DNA from: Prevotella merdae
Lineage (GTDB): Bacteria > Bacteroidota > Bacteroidia > Bacteroidales > Bacteroidaceae
DNA length: 64,000 bases
NCBI RefSeq assembly: GCF_900290275.1
Contig: NZ_LT985326.1
Location: 138,336-202,335 of the forward strand
Reading direction: 5' to 3'
In this document: piece after piece, positions 60,938 through 64,000 of the stretch
How the letters are laid out: each line of letters starts with the position of its first letter
Numbering within the stretch: position 1 is the first letter of the stretch
Translations under genes and position numbers: made by a program
Notes under the pieces: model-generated
What the model was told of the DNA's origin: nothing
What the model saw: only the letters and a program-made list of their open reading frames with translations
The model's database searches: none

Positions 60938-61018
60938 TATGGCATCAACCAAATGTTAAATAATATATTAGAAAGAGAAACATTTTTATTTGTTGAGTTA
61001 TATATCAACTATTCTTCA

Positions 61019-61026
61019 TATCTTTG
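61019..61026 (+). promoter_or_regulatory. -7 box TATCTTTG of the toxin-antitoxin pair
   Basis: Exact consensus 37 nt before the toxin ATG at 61064. Confidence 0.6.
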
Positions 61027-61063
61027 CAATGAACAAGTTGAACGAATAACAAACAAACAGCCT

Positions 61064-61405
61064 ATGAAAGAAGATCCATTATTTAAAATTGCATACTTAG
61101 AAGAAGCAATAGAGTTTCTTGCTTCACTTGATGACAAGGTGAAAAGCAAGATAACATACAACATCGGAAAAAGTATGTATTATATAGACAAAGAGATATT
61201 CAAGAAATTAGAAAACACCGAAATATGGGAGTTTAGAACTCTCTACAATAAACAAGCATATCGTCTGTTTGCATTTTGGGACACAGACGAGAACAAATTG
61301 GTAGTAGCAACTCATGGAATTATAAAGAAAACTCAAAAAACTCCCCAAAAAGAAATAGACAAAGCTGAGACTATACGAACAAAATATTTCAACTCTAAAA
61401 AATAA
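61064..61405 (+). CDS. RelE/HigB-type toxin
   Basis: 113 residues from the ATG at 61064 (MKEDPLFKIAYLEEAIEFLA); an upstream frame to 60935 crosses the promoter box and is rejected. Phage-derived Gp49-like/HigB fold: 'DDKVKSKITYNIGKSMYYID', 'LENTEIWEFRTLYNKQAYRL', 'FAFWDTDENKLVVATHGIIK', 'KKTQKTPQKEIDKAETIRTK'. Probably a ribosome-dependent mRNA interferase; catalytic basic residues (R/K in the last block) are present. Followed by its antitoxin after 5 nt; toxin-first order is typical of HigBA. Confidence 0.88.
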   Translation: MKEDPLFKIAYLEEAIEFLASLDDKVKSKITYNIGKSMYYIDKEIFKKLENTEIWEFRTLYNKQAYRLFAFWDTDENKLVVATHGIIKKTQKTPQKEIDKAETIRTKYFNSKK

Positions 61406-61410
61406 AGATT

Positions 61411-61725
61411 ATGGAACAGATGAAACTATACACGCATGAAGAAATGCTTGACAAAGTATTAGGAAAGGAAGGAGAACCGCTACGCGACAAATACGAAGCG
61501 GATATAAACTCCTACCTAATGGGCGAGACTATTAAGAAAGCCCGTAAAGCCAAGAAACTAAGCCAAGAACAACTTGGTGAGTTAATGGGGGTAACAAAGT
61601 CGCAAGTTAGCCGTATTGAAAATGGTAAAAACCTATCCTTTGGAACTATTGCAAGAGTGTTCCGTGCAATGGGAATTAGCGCAAGCTTCGATATGGGTGG
61701 CTACGGCAAAGTTGCCTTATGGTAA
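61411..61725 (+). CDS. XRE-family antitoxin, HigA-like
   Basis: 104 residues with a helix-turn-helix at about 40-95 ('IKKARKAKKLSQEQLGELMG' then VTKSQVSRIENGKNLSFGTI). Binds and neutralises the preceding toxin and probably represses the shared promoter. Ends 2 nt before the end of the convergent LuxR gene. Confidence 0.9.
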   Translation: MEQMKLYTHEEMLDKVLGKEGEPLRDKYEADINSYLMGETIKKARKAKKLSQEQLGELMGVTKSQVSRIENGKNLSFGTIARVFRAMGISASFDMGGYGKVALW

Positions 61726-61727
61726 CA

Positions 61728-62375
61728 TCAGATATAATACTCAGCACTATCAACCACTCCGGCACGTAGCGCCAGCTTGGTAGCCTCGTGTGCATTGTTG
61801 ACACCAAGCTTGCGGAAGATATTCTTGCGATGAGTGTTTACTGTATGGAATGAGGAGAATCGGCGTTCGGCTATCTCCTTTGTAGTAAGTCCCATGGCTA
61901 TAAGCTTCAGTATTTCTTTCTCTGTCTTGGTAAGGCAGGCAATAGCTGGCGACATATCGTCTACTACAGGCGGATTGAGCAACATCTCGGCTATATGTTG
62001 GCAGATAAACCTTTGGTGGCGCAAGGCATACATCATCGACTCGCGTATCTCATACAATGGCGAATCCTTCATCACAATACCAAACTGACGGTTGTTTGCC
62101 ACAGTCTGATTGATAAACTCATAGCTTAGTTCGTCGCAAAACAATACCCATAAGGCATTTGGAAAACGCTGGGCTATGATTTGAAGCTCTGCCACATCGT
62201 TAATGTCGAACATAGTATAGTCGAGATAAACCGCAGCATCCGACTCTTCGTTAAGTGTTTCTATCAGCGTAGCTTTGTCTTCTACGCTGCGATATTGTGG
62301 TGCCTCGCTCAAACTGTCGGCCACGTGTATCAATCCTACACGTGTTATATCCTGTTTGTCTGCAAATACTATCAT
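61728..62375 (-). CDS. LuxR/NarL-type response regulator-like protein
   Basis: 215 residues: an N-terminal receiver-like domain (1-125, 'DAAVYLDYTMFDINDVAELQ' in the position of the phosphoacceptor Asp) and a LuxR helix-turn-helix (about 148-210, 'LTKTEKEILKLIAMGLTTKE', 'RFSSFHTVNTHRKNIFRKLG'). The receiver lacks the usual acidic pair at the N-terminus (MIVFADKQD), so it may not be phosphorylated. No histidine kinase nearby. This conserved Bacteroidetes type is often linked to stress or heme response; not shown here. Own promoter box at 62404-62411. Confidence 0.86.
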   Translation of the reverse strand: MIVFADKQDITRVGLIHVADSLSEAPQYRSVEDKATLIETLNEESDAAVYLDYTMFDINDVAELQIIAQRFPNALWVLFCDELSYEFINQTVANNRQFGIVMKDSPLYEIRESMMYALRHQRFICQHIAEMLLNPPVVDDMSPAIACLTKTEKEILKLIAMGLTTKEIAERRFSSFHTVNTHRKNIFRKLGVNNAHEATKLALRAGVVDSAEYYI

Positions 62376-62403
62376 TGTGTCTTTCTTTTATTGATTAGGG
62401 TTG

Positions 62404-62411
62404 CAAAAGTA
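62404..62411 (-). promoter_or_regulatory. -7 box TACTTTTG of the LuxR-type regulator
   Basis: Minus-strand match 28 nt upstream of the ATG at 62375. Confidence 0.55.
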
Positions 62412-62456
62412 ATAAAAAGACAGGGTATAACAAAACAAATAGATAAAAAATTGCTT

Positions 62457-62487
62457 GAGTGGTACGGTTCGGAGACCGTACCTCCTA
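62457..62487. repeat. Hairpin of the gtaggagg family
   Basis: ggtacggt (62461-62468) pairs with accgtacc (62475-62482); the right flank cctcctat and the left flank ttgagtggtac match the other copies. Confidence 0.65.
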
Positions 62488-62490
62488 TAA

Positions 62491-62530
62491 TTAAAAAACG
62501 TCCATTACGCATGTAATGGACGTTTTTTAA
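62491..62530 (-). terminator. Intrinsic terminator of the BIG2-domain protein gene
   Basis: ttaaaaaacgtccatta (62491-62507) pairs perfectly with 62514-62530; T-run on the minus strand. Confidence 0.9.
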
Positions 62531-62571
62531 TTAATTTTATTGTTGTACAAAAGACTTATACAAGCCTATAA

Positions 62572-63870
62572 TTACTTAACCATCATCTTCTTGCCGTTCA
62601 TGATAACAAGACCCTTATAGTCCTTGTTAACACGTTGACCAGCGATGTTGTACATCACATTGTTCTTAACAGCTGTTGTAGTCTGGATGTTGTTGATACC
62701 AGTCGTACCCTCAACCATCTTGAAGAGCATAGGAAGAACTGTATTGTCCTGCTTGGTAGCGTAAGCACCGAATGATTTGAATGTACCTTGACCAAACTGG
62801 ATAAACTTACCATTGTTTGTAAGAGAGAATGTGCCGTTATCAGAAGCCTCAAGTTCCCAAGCTACAGGCTCTGTACCAAGCTGGAAGCTCTTGTGGTTAG
62901 GATCATCATCCATATAGAGGTAACGACCATAGCAGTCCTGAATAGAGTAACCATCCTCGCATTCAGCAAATACGAAGTTGTCGTCGTAAGAAGACTCTAC
63001 CTTCAACTCGTCCAAAGTTCCTTCCTTCATCACTGTACTAAGGTAACCATACTTATAGCTCTCCTTGCAAGGCATAGCATAATATGTATTTCCATCACGC
63101 TGTGCAACGATGAGATACTTCTTGCCAGACTCGATCGCAGTAGCTTTCTTGTATGTTACGTAGTGCCATACATATACAGTGCAAGTAGCCGTACCAGCAG
63201 CGTATACGTCGTTCTCAGCAGACTCAGCTGTAATAACAGCCTTGCCTTCCTCTGTACCAAGAGCAATAACACCCTCAGCATTTACTGTAGCAACAGCCTC
63301 GTTGTCGGAAGAGAACTTAACTGTAGCAGTAGTCTCCCATGAGAAAGTAGGAGATGTAAAATCTGTACCTACCTCATGGTTAACCTTTTCTTCAGAGAAA
63401 GCAAGTTTAGCAGCCTTCTTTGTCTCGCCAGCAGCACCACCAATAGTAACCTTAATAGTCTTAGCACGAACCTGAGCTGTTTCAGCTGTAAAATCTACAG
63501 AAGTAGCACTACCAACCCATGTACCTACAGTACCTTCAAAGGTATAACCAGTCTGAGAGGCAAAGCAACCAGGACCGTACTTAGCAGTATTCTTAGCTGT
63601 ACAAGTGAACTCAATATTAGTAATGTCCCCTATTGTAGAAGATACAGTAAGGACATTGCCCTTATATAATCTGTACTCTGTTGTTGCCAACTTGCCAAGG
63701 CCTGAAGTAGATGTTCCCTTATCCAAGGTAAGTGTAATACCACCCTTAGTAAGAGTTGCACCTTCTGACTTATCTGTGCCAGCAGTGAATGTCACAACAG
63801 TCTGTGCTGATATAGCTCCGCAAATGAGCATCATCACAGCCATCAATGTAAAGCGTAAAGTTTTAATCAT
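62572..63870 (-). CDS. Secreted BIG2-domain protein with Prevotella-type C-terminal tail
   Basis: 432 residues: signal peptide (MIKTLRFTLMAVMMLICGAISA-Q), an N-terminal beta domain (25-155) with 'GDITNIEFTCTAKNTAKYGP', a BIG2/Ig-like domain (160-235, 'LAFSEEKVNHEVGTDFTSPT', 'DNEAVATVNAEGVIALGTEE'), a beta domain of unknown type (240-395) with repeated Tyr/Asp blocks, and the tail 'VMYNIAGQRVNKDYKGLVIM' followed by NGKKMMVK. The tail matches that of the calycin-like protein at 6705-7709. Function unknown; surface or secreted binding protein likely. Promoter box TAACTTTG at 63952-63959. Confidence 0.8.
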   Translation of the reverse strand: MIKTLRFTLMAVMMLICGAISAQTVVTFTAGTDKSEGATLTKGGITLTLDKGTSTSGLGKLATTEYRLYKGNVLTVSSTIGDITNIEFTCTAKNTAKYGPGCFASQTGYTFEGTVGTWVGSATSVDFTAETAQVRAKTIKVTIGGAAGETKKAAKLAFSEEKVNHEVGTDFTSPTFSWETTATVKFSSDNEAVATVNAEGVIALGTEEGKAVITAESAENDVYAAGTATCTVYVWHYVTYKKATAIESGKKYLIVAQRDGNTYYAMPCKESYKYGYLSTVMKEGTLDELKVESSYDDNFVFAECEDGYSIQDCYGRYLYMDDDPNHKSFQLGTEPVAWELEASDNGTFSLTNNGKFIQFGQGTFKSFGAYATKQDNTVLPMLFKMVEGTTGINNIQTTTAVKNNVMYNIAGQRVNKDYKGLVIMNGKKMMVK

Positions 63871-63951
63871 AATAGTTTTGTTTTAAAGTTTATAGATGTT
63901 TGTATGTATATAGTTTCTTACACATTGTTAGGGTAGCACCCTATGATATTG

Positions 63952-63959
63952 CAAAGTTA
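63952..63959 (-). promoter_or_regulatory. -7 box TAACTTTG of the BIG2-protein gene
   Basis: Minus-strand match 81 nt upstream of the ATG at 63870; nothing else is seen to the window end. Confidence 0.6.
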
Positions 63960-64000
63960 TACAAATAATATATACGAACAAAGGGATATGGGGTTAAAAA

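Overview
The window looks like chromosomal DNA of a Bacteroidales species, most likely Prevotella or a close relative. Evidence: many genes have the Bacteroidetes -7 promoter box TAnnTTTG upstream; there are marker genes of the phylum (sprA, HmuY-type lipoprotein, DUF5606, DUF4492, DUF5686, extended NusB); meso-diaminopimelate dehydrogenase is present; and two secreted proteins share the C-terminal tail 'YN(L/I)AGQRV..YKG.VI.NGKK' that I associate with Prevotella. No species assignment is possible from the sequence alone.

Layout. 0-9 kb: the 5' 980 codons of sprA (type IX secretion translocon) behind ruvA, then a heme-acquisition module (HmuR-like TonB receptor, HmuY-like lipoprotein, calycin-like secreted protein) with a divergent polytopic membrane protein. 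9-20 kb: truncated receptor remnant and tandem repeats, ddh, then ksgA/DUF5606/coaE/ybbR/yajC/nusB on the minus strand, rplY-pth-hslR on the plus strand, and a large outer-membrane beta-barrel protein. 20-24.8 kb: repeat-rich accessory stretch holding two PD-(D/E)XK nuclease-like genes (an AAA-ATPase fusion and a GxxExxY protein) on either side of menB, each bracketed by repeats. 24.8-30 kb: menD, menF, probable menI, aroB and a Gfo/Idh/MocA oxidoreductase. 30-38 kb: B12-dependent ribonucleotide reductase, a secreted metallophosphatase, an 860-residue SLBB polysaccharide-export protein, tcdA. 38.5-45.3 kb: tRNA-Arg(ACG), then an accessory island bounded by two related IS elements (both with 8-bp target duplications, inserted in opposite orientation), a lipoprotein, a beta-barrel protein, a LuxR regulator, an IS982 remnant, and a strong candidate for a stand-alone structured RNA. 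45.4-53.8 kb: DUF4492-cydA-cydB and the thr operon (thrA, ApgM-type probable homoserine kinase, thrC) with a ~200-nt leader. 54-58 kb: thiD/thiE/TenI-like behind a membrane-lipid set (GtrA, CDP-alcohol phosphotransferase, PAP2/IPC-synthase-like). 58-64 kb: DUF5686 outer-membrane protein, a HigB/HigA-type toxin-antitoxin pair, a LuxR-type regulator and a secreted BIG2-domain protein.

How it fits together. Menaquinone synthesis and cytochrome bd supply a small respiratory chain; the HmuY/HmuR module would supply heme for it. The most unusual material is (1) the GxxExxY gene sitting between two arrays of a 35-36 bp repeat that split the men operon, (2) a dispersed family of five hairpins with changing but still paired stem sequences, (3) the putative ~270-nt RNA opposite cydA, and (4) the IS-flanked island next to tRNA-Arg.
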